Notes: generated by a model not told the origin, from the letters alone. A stretch of 64,000 nt of DNA from Opitutales bacterium UBA5694 (GCA_002420185.1 DIHO01000019.1:310001-374000); one strand, 5' to 3'; shown: positions 53,981 to 63,038, numbered from the stretch's first letter. Made by a program: numbers and translations.

Positions 53981-55369
53981 TTATTGCACCGCGAGTTCGT
54001 CGACGATGTCTTCAAGGGGATAAGATATTATTTCTGAGAGAGTAGGGTGATACCAATGGGTTTGAAGGAGAGATGCTGCGGTAAGTCCATTCGATATCGC
54101 GACGGAAAGGGCGTGTATTAGCTCTCCAGCATCTTTGGATACGATTTCGGCGCCGATAATTTTGCCCGTTGGCTTTTCTCCGAAGAGCCGTACGAACCCT
54201 TGCTTGGCCTCCATGAGAATGGATTTCCCGTGGTCATCGAACGGATAGTCGGCGGTAATGTATTCAATATTCCGCTTCTTTAACTCCTTTTCTGTCAGTC
54301 CGACCCGAGCGACTTGGGGATCAGTGAAGACGATATCGAGCATGTGGTCGTAGTTGAGGGGAGTCTTTTCGATCCCGGAAGCATGGTAGGCTGCGAGCTC
54401 ACCTTGTAGCACTGCAGTGTGTACGACTTCGAAGGGTCCAGTGCAATCGCCTGCGGCATACACTGCTGGATTGGAGGTGCGTTGGTATTTGTCTGTCTGA
54501 ATTTGGCCATTGGGCTCGAGCTCGATTCCGGCGTTTTCGAGACCCAGTGAAGCCGTAGCAGGGAACCGTCCGAGAGCATTTACAACATGCCTTGCTGAAC
54601 GGGTGACTTGAGTGCCTGTGTGCTCGAAGGTGATATCAAAGCCGGAATCGGTTTTGGAAATGCTAAGGAGTTTGGTGTCCGTCAGCAGATCGACTCCTTC
54701 TCTGATCAGTGCTTTCTCTACGACTTTGGAAACGTCGGGAGCCTGATCCTTGAGGATGTGTGGGCTCCTTTGTATCTGAATGGTTTTGCATCCGACACGG
54801 TTTAGAAACTGGGTGAGTTCGCAAGCAACCACTCCTCCGCCCAGCACGATAGCGGATTCTGGGAGTTCGCTTAGATCCAATACATCATCACTTGTCCAAA
54901 TTTCGGGTAGGTCGATTCCAGGTATGGGCGGTTTCGATACGTAGGAACCTGTCGCGATGATAAAGTGTTTTCCTTTTATTTGTGTTCCGTCGTCGAGCTC
55001 GACCGTGTCATTAGAAATGAACTTGGCAAAGTTTCGGTAGAGGTGAAATTTGCCACTCTCCATCGATTCGATTCGGTAGTCGGTAAACTCTTTGATAGTT
55101 GCTAGTTTGCGCTCATGAAGGGCTTTCATGTCGACCTTAGCGTGTGGAATGGAGAGTCCAAAGCGGGTTCCCTGCTGAGCAAGGTGGAGGACCTCGGCTG
55201 AATAGATGAGGGTTTTTGAGGGCATACAACCTTTGAGAATACAGAGACCGCCCAGTTCTTTGGCCCCGTCAATAATGGCGACATTGTCAGAATATTGTCT
55301 AGCGACCCGGGCGGCGTTGTACCCGCCGCTCCCGCCGCCAATAGCTATGAAATCGTGTTCTTTAATCAT
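53981..55369 (-). CDS. Dihydrolipoyl dehydrogenase-like pyridine nucleotide-disulfide oxidoreductase
   Basis: FAD/NAD flavoenzyme (462 residues) of class I. FAD-binding GGGSGGYNAARVA, redox-active Cys43-x4-Cys48 in GGLCILKGCMPSK, NAD-binding VLGGGVVACELTQFL, and the second FAD motif VYAAGDCTG. The C-terminal catalytic region is HWYHPTLSEII, with the His of the HPT motif present but the first His of the usual HxHPT displaced by one residue. It may be a true lipoamide dehydrogenase or a related reductase; no E2 or E1 gene is near. ATG 55369 (MIKEHDFIAIGGGSGG) is chosen; an upstream start adds 27 residues of no similarity. Confidence 0.88.
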   Translation of the reverse strand: MIKEHDFIAIGGGSGGYNAARVARQYSDNVAIIDGAKELGGLCILKGCMPSKTLIYSAEVLHLAQQGTRFGLSIPHAKVDMKALHERKLATIKEFTDYRIESMESGKFHLYRNFAKFISNDTVELDDGTQIKGKHFIIATGSYVSKPPIPGIDLPEIWTSDDVLDLSELPESAIVLGGGVVACELTQFLNRVGCKTIQIQRSPHILKDQAPDVSKVVEKALIREGVDLLTDTKLLSISKTDSGFDITFEHTGTQVTRSARHVVNALGRFPATASLGLENAGIELEPNGQIQTDKYQRTSNPAVYAAGDCTGPFEVVHTAVLQGELAAYHASGIEKTPLNYDHMLDIVFTDPQVARVGLTEKELKKRNIEYITADYPFDDHGKSILMEAKQGFVRLFGEKPTGKIIGAEIVSKDAGELIHALSVAISNGLTAASLLQTHWYHPTLSEIISYPLEDIVDELAVQ

Positions 55370-55541
55370 TTGTCTTCTAGATGATTGTCCAATAAGTTCA
55401 ATATCTTCGTTCTTTGGTCCCATTCGAGCCCAAATTTCGTTTCTTCGCATCGCAATACGCTCTGTTTATAACACAACTCAAAAGCCAAATTTTGAATCTT
55501 AAATATTACTACGATACCTCTTAGCGAATTATCAGATACCC

Positions 55542-56190
55542 TCATGGAACCGAGGGGAAAAGGCTTAATTGCTGGATGGCCAAGGCTAAAGTTAAAGGCT
55601 CCTGTTTTTTAGGGATACGATTTGAGATTGCATGGAACGAATCAGCGACGGGCTGAGCGGTTTCCTCGCCTACGATCCATGGGATGAGTTTAATGCTGAA
55701 TTCGATCGCGGTGCCAGATCATTGGGAAGTGATAGTGTGGGCGGACTGGACGATTCGGTCCTGACTGCAATTGGGGAGTTCGATCTAAATGATGAGTTAA
55801 TGGTGGTGGGACGATTTTCGAAAATAGCTGCTTGAGCCAGGAATTTTGGAACCCTGGAAATCGCTGCAACGAATTTGAATCCGCGGCCGCAGGGCTGGAC
55901 AATCATCAATGATCAAAATGTTCTTAACCGGAAGTAGCACACCGGGACCACCCGCGAGGAAGACCATATCTAATGAGCTAACATCAATTCCTCTAAGTGA
56001 TTGATCCACCTGAAAACGAATGCCGTTGCGACCTTCGACCTGTTGCGAATCGCTAACCGATACCATGACCGTTTTAACCCCCCGATTTTATCAATATATT
56101 CGCGGGAAGCCAAGGGCTCGGCTTCCTCAATACCGTCAAATACGATCGCTAATACATGTTTGGGTTGCTTGTATTGCTCGGGATCTGTTT
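55542..56190 (-). pseudogene. DJ-1/PfpI family protein, multiply frameshifted
   Basis: The minus strand holds a DJ-1/PfpI gene in at least three frames. N-terminal VLAIVFDGIEEAEPLASREY is in one; VSVSDSQQVEGRNGIRFQVD and SLDMVFLAGGPGVLLPV in the next. FVAAISRVPKFLAQAAIFEN plus NSSFRSNSPIAVRTESS follows in another. The C-terminal SGTAIEFSIKLIPWIVGEET is in yet another, ending TGA at 55542-55544. The nucleophile elbow that should read A-[I/V]-C-A-A-P here reads AAISRVP, so the catalytic Cys is lost. It lies between the flavoenzyme and epimerase genes, both intact. Confidence 0.8.
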
Positions 56191-56282
56191 CTATTGTTTT
56201 TTTTGGGGCCTAGTGGCGAACGTTTGAAATTTTTTCGGTCAATTAAGATGAGCAAGCAAACTTTAGCGAAAGAGCGAAATAC

Positions 56283-57161
56283 ATGAAGACGGTCCTGATT
56301 TTGGGCTGCGGCTATGTAGGACGGGCGGTAGGACTTCATGAGCTAGCACAAGGGAATAGGATCTTGGCTGTCACTCGGAATAAGGAGATGGCTGACGAGC
56401 TCCGTAGTACAGGAATGGACGTTTTTGTGGGAAACGTGCATGAGAAAGCGTGGTATACGTTTGCAGAGAATGTAGATTGGTCGCTGAATTGCGTAAGTGC
56501 CGCCACGCCGAATCTGGAGGGCTATTTGCTCTCTTATGTTGATGGAAATCGATCGTTCACGGAATGGATGAGACGATCTGGATTTTCGGGCTCCGCGATT
56601 TACACTAGCAGCGTTTCTGTGTATCCAGATAGTGGGGGAAGTTGGATAGAAGAAGAAGACGCCCGAGCCAGTTCGGAGCGATCTGAATTAATCCTGGAAT
56701 CGGAACGCGTATTTCTGGAATCCAATGACCTCGCTACTAAGACGGTTTTGAGATTAGGTGGAATATACGGTCCAGACCGTTCCTTCCTCGCAAAGCGGAT
56801 CGCGAAAGCCGATGGAGTGCTTCCCGGGTATGGCGACTATTTTTTAAATCTGATTCGTCTCGAGGATATTGTGGGAGCGATAGGAGCCGTTTTTCGATCT
56901 GAAAACGCAGGAGGGATTTTTAGCGTGGTGGATGATGTTCCGATATTGAGAGAGAATTTGGTGAGTGAGTTATCTGCTAGGATGAAGGTGCCAACTCCCG
57001 GTTTTGACCCGTCGCTGACTGGGGCCAGAGGATCCCGACGTATGGATGGGCAGCGTCCTGCTAATCGAAGAATATTGAACAGGAAAATGAAAGAAGTCTT
57101 TGATTGGCAGCCGGCTTTTCCGAACGCGATTGAAGGGATGACCAGTTTGGTTTCGAGTTGA
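56283..57161 (+). CDS. NAD-dependent epimerase/dehydratase family protein (YeeZ-like)
   Basis: Extended-SDR-type Rossmann protein (292 residues). The cofactor loop is LGCGYVGRAVGLHE (7-20), an unusual G-x-G-x-x-G with Cys. Further segments are YTSSVSVYPDSGGSW, LRLGGIYGPDRSF, and FLNLIRLEDIVGAIGAVF. The Tyr-x3-Lys motif of SDRs is not obvious, as in YeeZ-like members. Substrate unknown. ATG 56283 is used. It lies about 85 bp before ebfC and may be transcribed with it and recR. Confidence 0.8.
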   Translation: MKTVLILGCGYVGRAVGLHELAQGNRILAVTRNKEMADELRSTGMDVFVGNVHEKAWYTFAENVDWSLNCVSAATPNLEGYLLSYVDGNRSFTEWMRRSGFSGSAIYTSSVSVYPDSGGSWIEEEDARASSERSELILESERVFLESNDLATKTVLRLGGIYGPDRSFLAKRIAKADGVLPGYGDYFLNLIRLEDIVGAIGAVFRSENAGGIFSVVDDVPILRENLVSELSARMKVPTPGFDPSLTGARGSRRMDGQRPANRRILNRKMKEVFDWQPAFPNAIEGMTSLVSS

Positions 57162-57245
57162 CGCCTTGACTGCCTTACTAAAGCTGCCTATGTTTCACAC
57201 TTCTTAGCTCTCTAATTAGCAACTATCCTTAACGAACTATAAATC

Positions 57246-57554
57246 ATGGCCGGTGTTGGAAAACTTCTCAAACAAGCGCAGAAAATGCAGAAGCGAATGG
57301 AGGTGCTGCAAGCGGAGCTCGCAGGAAAAGAGCTAGAGATCTCAGGCGGTGGTGGAGCAGTGGTTATAAGAATTACGGCTTCTGGCGAATTTCAGAATAT
57401 TACGATCGATCCAGATTTACTAAAGGAAGAGGCCTCTCTAATTGAGGAGACGATTTTGCAAGCCGTCAAAGAAGCTAGTGCTCAAGCCAAGACGCTACAT
57501 GAAAAAGAAATGGGAAAAGCGACTGAGGGGATGACTCTTCCCGGGCTGGTGTAA
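57246..57554 (+). CDS. ebfC: YbaB/EbfC nucleoid-associated protein
   Basis: Small DNA-binding protein (102 residues) of the YbaB/EbfC family. MAGVGKLLKQAQKMQKRMEVLQAEL forms the N-terminal helix, followed by the conserved ISGGGGAVVIRITASGEFQNITIDPDLL core, then a charged helix and a short tail MTLPGLV. Members form dimers that bind DNA and modulate gene expression. Linkage to recR 28 bp downstream, as in many bacteria, strongly supports the call. Confidence 0.94.
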   Translation: MAGVGKLLKQAQKMQKRMEVLQAELAGKELEISGGGGAVVIRITASGEFQNITIDPDLLKEEASLIEETILQAVKEASAQAKTLHEKEMGKATEGMTLPGLV

Positions 57555-57582
57555 CCCTATTGGCTTTTCGACTGTTTCTTAA

Positions 57583-58179
57583 ATGACCCCCTCGTTCGAT
57601 ACACTGCAAAAGCAGTTGAAGAAGTTGCCAGGCGTTGGGTACCGGTCGGCAGAGAGGATGGCGATCCAGCTGCTCTTGGAGAAGCCGGAAACCTGTCAGG
57701 GGCTCATAGACGCCTTGGCCAATGCTCGAGACAATGTATCGAGCTGCGAGAATTGCGGCAATTTATGTGAATCAAAGTGCTGCTCGATTTGCCAGGACGA
57801 GCATCGGGCCAATTCGGGTACGGTTTGCGTGGTCGAGCACGTGAGTGATTTACTCTCCTTGGAAAAGTCCGGTGCGTACAATGGCTCTTACCATGTATTA
57901 CACGGGAAGCTGTCACCGATCAACGGGATTGGTCCGAGTGAACTAAACTTTGAGTCCCTACTGAATCGAGCAAAGGCGGGAGAGGTACCCGAGTTGATCT
58001 TGGCATTGCCCAATGACATCGAAGGGGAGGCGACCTGCCACTATATGATTGACCTGCTCCAGCCTTACGAAATCAGTGTCACTCGGATCGGATTTGGTCT
58101 TCCAAGTGGAGGTTCAGTGCTTTACGCTGATGCCGTAACTCTCAAAAGCGCATTGGATGCTCGCCAGAATTTTCGTTAA
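57583..58179 (+). CDS. recR: Recombination protein RecR
   Basis: RecR (198 residues) works with RecF and RecO to load RecA at gaps. The N-terminal HhH helix LKKLPGVGYRSAERMAIQLL, the C4 zinc motif Cys55/Cys58/Cys67/Cys70 (CENCGNLCESKCCSIC), then the Toprim domain beginning VCVVEHVSDLLSLEKSG and the IGFGLPSGGSVLYAD segment. It follows ebfC by 28 bp and is probably co-transcribed. ATG 57583 is used; no Shine-Dalgarno site. Confidence 0.96.
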   Translation: MTPSFDTLQKQLKKLPGVGYRSAERMAIQLLLEKPETCQGLIDALANARDNVSSCENCGNLCESKCCSICQDEHRANSGTVCVVEHVSDLLSLEKSGAYNGSYHVLHGKLSPINGIGPSELNFESLLNRAKAGEVPELILALPNDIEGEATCHYMIDLLQPYEISVTRIGFGLPSGGSVLYADAVTLKSALDARQNFR

Positions 58180-58215
58180 TTAGAATGCACGTCCCAGATT
58201 TAATTGAGATCAAAG

Positions 58216-58237
58216 TCGCTTCTAAGGGCGGAAGCGA
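58216..58237 (+). repeat. Hairpin after recR (weak terminator candidate)
   Basis: Arms TCGCTTC (58216-58222) and GAAGCGA (58231-58237) around an 8-base loop, 37 bp after recR. No T-run follows. The rest of the ~300 bp to galE has no gene. Confidence 0.4.
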
Positions 58238-58477
58238 TTAGTTCACAAGAGATTTGGTCTTCTGAAACGAAGACGTTCATGTAGGTCTGAAAGCATGTTG
58301 GAAATGTAAGAAAGGAAAGTGGGAACTTGCACCAGAATCAATACTAGCTATCTGAGGGCTGGAAACGATTTTTTCGAGCGCCCCTAGATAAAGCCAACCT
58401 TAGAGACGCCTAGGGAAAACTCGATTTTCGAGCAAGGCCTGTTAGAAATCGAACTCTAGGCGGTTTCTTAATGCGAG

Positions 58478-59467
58478 CTACTTTTTAAAACCGTTCGGAT
58501 TGGATTGGTGCCATTTCCAAGCGGTCTCAACGATTGATTTGATATCAAGAAATTCTATTTCCCAGTTGAGCTCTTTGATTGCTTTTTCGGGATAAGCGTA
58601 AGCGGCAGGAACGTCTCCGGGTCTTCTGGGACCAAACTCGTGCGGGACTTTGAGGCCAGTGACGTCCTCGACTGTATTGATAACTTCCAGGACGCTGGAA
58701 GCTTTTCCAGTTCCGAGATTATAATGGAGTGCTGTTCCTGGAGTTTGCAGTTTTTCGAAAGATGCGATGTGCGCACGGCTCAAGTCGTTGACATGGATAT
58801 AGTCTCGAAGGCAGGTCCCGTCTGGAGTGGGGTAGTCGTTCCCAAAAATGATCAGCTTGTCGCGTTGCCCTCTGGCGGCTTGAATGGCGAGTGGGATGAG
58901 GTGGGTTTCCGGGTCGTGGTCTTCACCGATTTTTCCACCTGGATCCGCGCCGGAGGCATTGAAGTAGCGGAAGCAGGCATAAGACAATCCGTAGGCCTTG
59001 GTACAGAATTCGAGGAGAACCTCCACATCCTGCTTGGTTTGGCCATAAGGACTGAGGGCTCGGCGGGGAAGATCCTCGTGCAATGGCATCTCATTTGTGT
59101 CTCCAAAAATAGTGCAGGACGAACTGAAAATGAAGGTGTTAACCTTCGCGTTTTTCATCGCTTGCAGCAGGCGAATGGTTTTGGCGATGTTGTTGTCATA
59201 GTATTTGAGGGGATCCGTCGTGGATTCACCGACGTAGGCGAATGCCGCAAAATGCATAACGATGTCGACCTCCTCCTTTTCCAGAATCGGTTGGGTGAAT
59301 GAGATGTCACCCATGTCGCCGTCGTAGGCGGTAACGCCCTGCGGGATGGAGTCGCGGTGGCCGTAGACGAAACTGTCCAGTATTACGGTTTCGTGACCCG
59401 CTGCGAGCAACTGTCTCACACAGTGACTCCCTATGAATCCGGCTCCGCCGACGACTAGTATCTTCAT
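58478..59467 (-). CDS. galE: UDP-glucose 4-epimerase
   Basis: NAD-dependent extended SDR (329 residues) interconverting UDP-glucose and UDP-galactose. Cofactor loop GGAGFIG (7-13), catalytic SSSCT region, and Tyr141-x3-Lys145 (SPYGQTKQDVE). YDNNIAKTIRLLQAMK and CLRDYIHVNDLSRAH are GalE-typical, as is the C-terminal PRRPGDVPAAYA. Its role is galactose metabolism and supply of UDP-galactose for cell-surface glycans. It is divergent from the ketosynthase gene (87 bp between starts). Confidence 0.94.
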   Translation of the reverse strand: MKILVVGGAGFIGSHCVRQLLAAGHETVILDSFVYGHRDSIPQGVTAYDGDMGDISFTQPILEKEEVDIVMHFAAFAYVGESTTDPLKYYDNNIAKTIRLLQAMKNAKVNTFIFSSSCTIFGDTNEMPLHEDLPRRALSPYGQTKQDVEVLLEFCTKAYGLSYACFRYFNASGADPGGKIGEDHDPETHLIPLAIQAARGQRDKLIIFGNDYPTPDGTCLRDYIHVNDLSRAHIASFEKLQTPGTALHYNLGTGKASSVLEVINTVEDVTGLKVPHEFGPRRPGDVPAAYAYPEKAIKELNWEIEFLDIKSIVETAWKWHQSNPNGFKK

Positions 59468-59553
59468 TATTCTGGTTTAGTATTGATAAGGAGGACTTTT
59501 TAGCTACGCAAAGAACATTATCTTACGGATGGCAAAATTAAAATTTCCTAGAA

Positions 59554-60789
59554 ATGGAGCTTAGCAGGATCGTAATTACGGGCGTTGGTCTGACCGCACC
59601 GAACGGCAACAGCTTATCCGAGTTCAGGGCAAACCTTCTGAATGGGGTCGCTGGCATCAGCCGCACTGAGATCCGGTACATGGGTGAGGTGCTAGCGGGG
59701 ATTTGCAATTTTGACCCACTTCGATACCAGAAAAAGAAGGAAGTTCGGGTGGGGACTCGAGCGGGAAGCATCTCCATTTACTGCGCGAGAGAAGCGGTCT
59801 TCGATAGTGGGATCGATTTCGAGGCAGTTTCGAAAGACCGTGTTGGAATATATATTGGGACCACGGAGCATGGAAACGTGGAAACGGAAAACGAGATCCA
59901 CAACATTTCCCAATTTAACTACGAAACCAAATTTTGGAGCCATCACCACAATCCAAGAACCGTTGCCAATAATCCTGCGGGAGAGACTTCTTTGAATCTT
60001 AAGGTGACGGGTCCCTCTTATGCGATCGGGGCTGCTTGTGCCGCGGGAAACTTAGGGTTGATCCACGCTCTGCAGATGCTGCGATTGGGCGAAGTTGATT
60101 TGGCGATTGCGGGCGGAGTGTCGGAAAGCATTCACACATTTGGGATCTTCGCCGGTTTTAAGAGCCAGGGTGCCTTGGCGGAACATGAGGATCCAAATAG
60201 GGCATCGCGTCCGTTTGACGTGGAAAGAAATGGGATCGTAGTGAGTGAAGGGGGGGCACTTTATACACTGGAGCGACTCGAGGATGCCCTGGCCAGAGGA
60301 GCGAAGATTTATGGGGAAATTACGGGTTACCATGTTAATTCCGACGCGACAGACTACGTCTTGCCCAACCCAGAACGGCAGACGCAGTGCATACGGGCGG
60401 CCTTAAAACAGGCTGAAATGGCCCCAAATGAAATCCACATCGTTAGTACTCACGCAACAGCGACTCCCCTCGGAGACATACAGGAATGTACTGCTATTCG
60501 GGAGGTTTTTGCGGACTGCCCCGATACGTATATCAATAATACAAAAGGATTTATTGGGCATGCCATGGGAGCTGCGGGAGCATTGGAGCTAGCTGGAAAT
60601 CTTCCGTCTTTTGAAGACAAGATTGTGCACCCTTCTATTAACGTTGACCAGTTGGATCCAAAGTGTGAGATGAATAACCTTGTTCTGAGCCGATCCATTA
60701 AGGCAAAACGGGTTGACGCAATTCTGAATAACTCCTTTGGTATGCTCGGAATAAATTCAGTGCTGGTTGTGAGGCACTTTTCAGACTAA
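59554..60789 (+). CDS. Beta-ketoacyl-ACP synthase (FabF-like) of a small lipid/polyene locus
   Basis: Condensing enzyme (411 residues), thiolase fold, KAS II-like. The catalytic triad Cys162 (GAACAAGNLG), His300 (STHATATPLGD) and His336 (GFIGHAMGAAG) is complete, and Lys331 is conserved. The sequence diverges from housekeeping FabF (for example ENEIHNISQFNYETKFWSHHH), so it likely serves a dedicated product. It is followed by an acyl carrier protein gene 17 bp on and a phytoene-desaturase-like gene, a set resembling small PVC loci for unusual lipids or polyenes. Divergent from galE. Confidence 0.9.
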   Translation: MELSRIVITGVGLTAPNGNSLSEFRANLLNGVAGISRTEIRYMGEVLAGICNFDPLRYQKKKEVRVGTRAGSISIYCAREAVFDSGIDFEAVSKDRVGIYIGTTEHGNVETENEIHNISQFNYETKFWSHHHNPRTVANNPAGETSLNLKVTGPSYAIGAACAAGNLGLIHALQMLRLGEVDLAIAGGVSESIHTFGIFAGFKSQGALAEHEDPNRASRPFDVERNGIVVSEGGALYTLERLEDALARGAKIYGEITGYHVNSDATDYVLPNPERQTQCIRAALKQAEMAPNEIHIVSTHATATPLGDIQECTAIREVFADCPDTYINNTKGFIGHAMGAAGALELAGNLPSFEDKIVHPSINVDQLDPKCEMNNLVLSRSIKAKRVDAILNNSFGMLGINSVLVVRHFSD

Positions 60790-60806
60790 AAAACGGACGT
60801 ATTTTT

Positions 60807-61061
60807 ATGACTAAAGACGAATGTAAACAAGTGGTTCTCGACATCATCGCGGAAATCGCTCCTGACGAGGAGTTGAGCGATGTAAAGTCAGAGGTGGCAT
60901 TGCGGGAACAACTGGATCTAGATTCGATGGATTTCCTCGATATTGTCATGGAGCTTCGTAAGAAACACGGCATTGAAGTCCCAGAAGGCGAATATGGACA
61001 CCTAGTTTCATTGGACAGCTGTGCGGAGTATTTAACTCCGAAGTTCGACGCATTAGTCTAG
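60807..61061 (+). CDS. Acyl carrier protein
   Basis: ACP of 84 residues. The phosphopantetheine serine is Ser40 in QLDLDSMDFLDIVM, where the usual DSL is DSM. Helix 1 (ECKQVVLDIIAEIAP) and the C-terminal VSLDSCAEYLTPKF are typical. It sits 17 bp after the dedicated ketosynthase and is presumably its partner, not the housekeeping ACP. A strong terminator follows at 61083, so the transcript can end here. Confidence 0.92.
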   Translation: MTKDECKQVVLDIIAEIAPDEELSDVKSEVALREQLDLDSMDFLDIVMELRKKHGIEVPEGEYGHLVSLDSCAEYLTPKFDALV

Positions 61062-61082
61062 TCGGAGTGGGTTTAAGATTAT

Positions 61083-61112
61083 TGGCCCGACGTAAGCGTC
61101 GGGCCATTTTTT
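61083..61112 (+). terminator. Intrinsic terminator after the ACP gene
   Basis: Perfect 10-bp stem TGGCCCGACG / CGTCGGGCCA with loop TAAG and a run of six T. It ends only 24 bp before the ATG of the next gene, which reads the same way, so that gene depends on read-through or its own promoter. Confidence 0.94.
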
Positions 61113-61136
61113 GTATTGTACAGTTAGATACGAAAA

Positions 61137-62537
61137 ATGGAAAAGTATGATGTGGCGATAGTCGGTGCAGGGATGTCAGGCATCGCTGCGGGTATTCGTC
61201 TTGCCCATTTTGGTAAAAAAGTCTGCATATTTGAACGGCACTACGCTCCGGGTGGTCTGAATAGTTTCTACTTCAAAGAGGGTAGAAAGTACGATGTTGG
61301 CCTCCACGCGATGACGAATTTTGTGAAGCCTGGTGTTAAGCGAGCTCCGCTCAATCGCATTCTGCGGCAGTTGCGAATTAGTCGCGAGGAGCTAAATTTG
61401 TCCGAGCAGTTAGGGTCGAGAGTTTCTTTCCCTGGAAGAGACCTTCGCTTTAATAACGATTTTGGTTTATTGGAATCAGAAGTCGAGCGCGAATTTCCTA
61501 CCGAAATGGATGGGTTTAGAAAATTGGTAGAGACTATCCAAGCTTTTGACGATACGGAGTTCAATTATCCCTACCGATCTGCTCGCGAAGTGGTGAGGCG
61601 ATGCATCACCGATGTCGTTCTCGAAGATATGATCTTCTGCCCGCTGATGTACTATGGAAGTTCGACCGAAGAAGATATGGACTTTGGACAGTTCGTGGTG
61701 ATGTTTAAATCTATCTTCTTTGAGGGTTTCGCCCGTCCCCAGGAAGGTATTCGCAATATTATTAAGCTGCTGCTCCAGCGGTACAAAGAGGCAGGGGGTA
61801 TTCGAAGGATGAGGACTGGGGTGGCCTCGTTCAAGATTGAGAAGGGGCGTGTGGACCGACTCATATTGGATAGTGGGGAAGAGGTTCGGGCAGATATTGT
61901 TCTGTCTTCAGTAGGATTGCCCGAAACCTACTCGCTCTGCTCGGAGAAAATCGTAAGCGAAACGGATATAAAGACGGGCAGGTTGTCCTTTACAGAAACG
62001 ATCTCGATTTTCAAAGACCAGCCTTCGTCGTTTAATTGGGGCAATGATACAATAGTCTTTTTCAATAACAGAGACCGCTTTGCCTATCGGGAGGCGAAAG
62101 ACCCGGTCGATTTGACAAGTGGAGTCATTTGCATACCGAATAATTTTGCCTATGGAGAGACCAATCTGACGGAAGGAATTGTGAGGGTCACTTGCTTGGC
62201 AAATTATGACTCTTGGGAGATGTATACAGAGGATGAATACAATTCCGAGAAAGAGAATTGGAGAAGTCGTATTTGGAATGCGGCGAAAGCCTTTATGCCA
62301 CCTAATTCTTTGGACTACTCAAGGAACTGCATCGCCCACGATATGTTCACCCCGAAGACGGTGGAACACTTTACCTGGAAACAGCGTGGAGCTATATACG
62401 GAGCCCAGCGTAAGACTAAGGATGGCACGACTCCTTTTGCGAATCTCTTTATATGCGGTACGGATCAGGGCTTTCTCGGTATTGTGGGAAGCATGTTGAG
62501 CGGAATTGCCATGGCGAATACCCACGCCTTAAGATAA
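61137..62537 (+). CDS. FAD-dependent oxidoreductase (phytoene desaturase/CrtI family)
   Basis: Flavoprotein (466 residues) of the CrtI/amine-oxidase type. The FAD-binding motif is VAIVGAGMSGIAAGIRLA (residues 7-24), followed by the RHYAPGGLNSFYF segment (35-47), and the C-terminal FAD contact is LFICGTDQGFLGIVGSMLSGIAMANT. Known members desaturate, isomerise or saturate polyenes and lipids. Being third after a ketosynthase and ACP suggests it acts on the ACP-bound or released acyl product. It starts at ATG 61137, directly behind the terminator at 61083-61112. Confidence 0.88.
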   Translation: MEKYDVAIVGAGMSGIAAGIRLAHFGKKVCIFERHYAPGGLNSFYFKEGRKYDVGLHAMTNFVKPGVKRAPLNRILRQLRISREELNLSEQLGSRVSFPGRDLRFNNDFGLLESEVEREFPTEMDGFRKLVETIQAFDDTEFNYPYRSAREVVRRCITDVVLEDMIFCPLMYYGSSTEEDMDFGQFVVMFKSIFFEGFARPQEGIRNIIKLLLQRYKEAGGIRRMRTGVASFKIEKGRVDRLILDSGEEVRADIVLSSVGLPETYSLCSEKIVSETDIKTGRLSFTETISIFKDQPSSFNWGNDTIVFFNNRDRFAYREAKDPVDLTSGVICIPNNFAYGETNLTEGIVRVTCLANYDSWEMYTEDEYNSEKENWRSRIWNAAKAFMPPNSLDYSRNCIAHDMFTPKTVEHFTWKQRGAIYGAQRKTKDGTTPFANLFICGTDQGFLGIVGSMLSGIAMANTHALR

Positions 62538-63038
62538 AGGGAACGCTTCTTCCCCTGAGCAATGCACGCTCAATACGTAATGTAGACCAAGACTACGAGA
62601 GCCATCAAAGCTGAAAATGCGGTGGCAAAAATTCTTAGGCATCCCCGTCGTGTTTCATTAGTGAACTGTCCGTCTCAGGGCTCAGTTCATAGTAAATGTC
62701 GGGAGCCGCCAAATTTGGGTTAGGATCTTCGATAGGGGTCAGTGATTAGCGTGCTTGAATGGTGCTTCAAGGTGCTTGAGCAGATTCGCATGGATTCCTC
62801 TAATGCGAGGGTGGTGAGACTTGCTCTTTTGGCTCCATCAATCTTCGCATCGAGCCAAATAAGGTGTTCACCTTTCGGAGCTCGCTGCTTCAGTAAATCG
62901 TTGAGTCGTTTGTCGTACATCACTCGTGCGGGTATCCCTTTTAATCGCTCGTTGGAGGAAAAGCCTTAAGCCAACGTACGAAAAAGCCCTCTTCCGCAGT
63001 GCACAAGAGGGCTCTAAAATTCAGATATCGGTAAGCGA
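62538..63038. other. Intergenic region with terminator of rplU-rpmA
   Basis: 501 bp. A minus-strand frame (62720-62923, MYDKRLNDLLKQRAPKGEH...) has a plausible start after rpmA but no family, so it is not called. A plus-strand counterpart is unlikely. The only firm element is the terminator at 62982-63015. Confidence 0.4.
62982..63015 (-). terminator. Intrinsic terminator of rplU-rpmA
   Basis: Minus strand: stem AGCCCTCTT / AAGAGGGCT (9 bp), loop GTGCACTGCGG, then a T-run. It begins about 23 bp after the rpmA stop. Confidence 0.88.

Noticed and set aside
53842..54045. 67-codon plus-strand frame near the LPD-like stop
   Set aside because: Overlaps the C-terminal coding region of a well-supported gene and has no family similarity.
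62720..62923. 67-codon minus-strand frame after the rpmA terminator
   Set aside because: Reasonable composition but no family, no ribosome-binding site, and its other strand is equally open; not strong enough to annotate.
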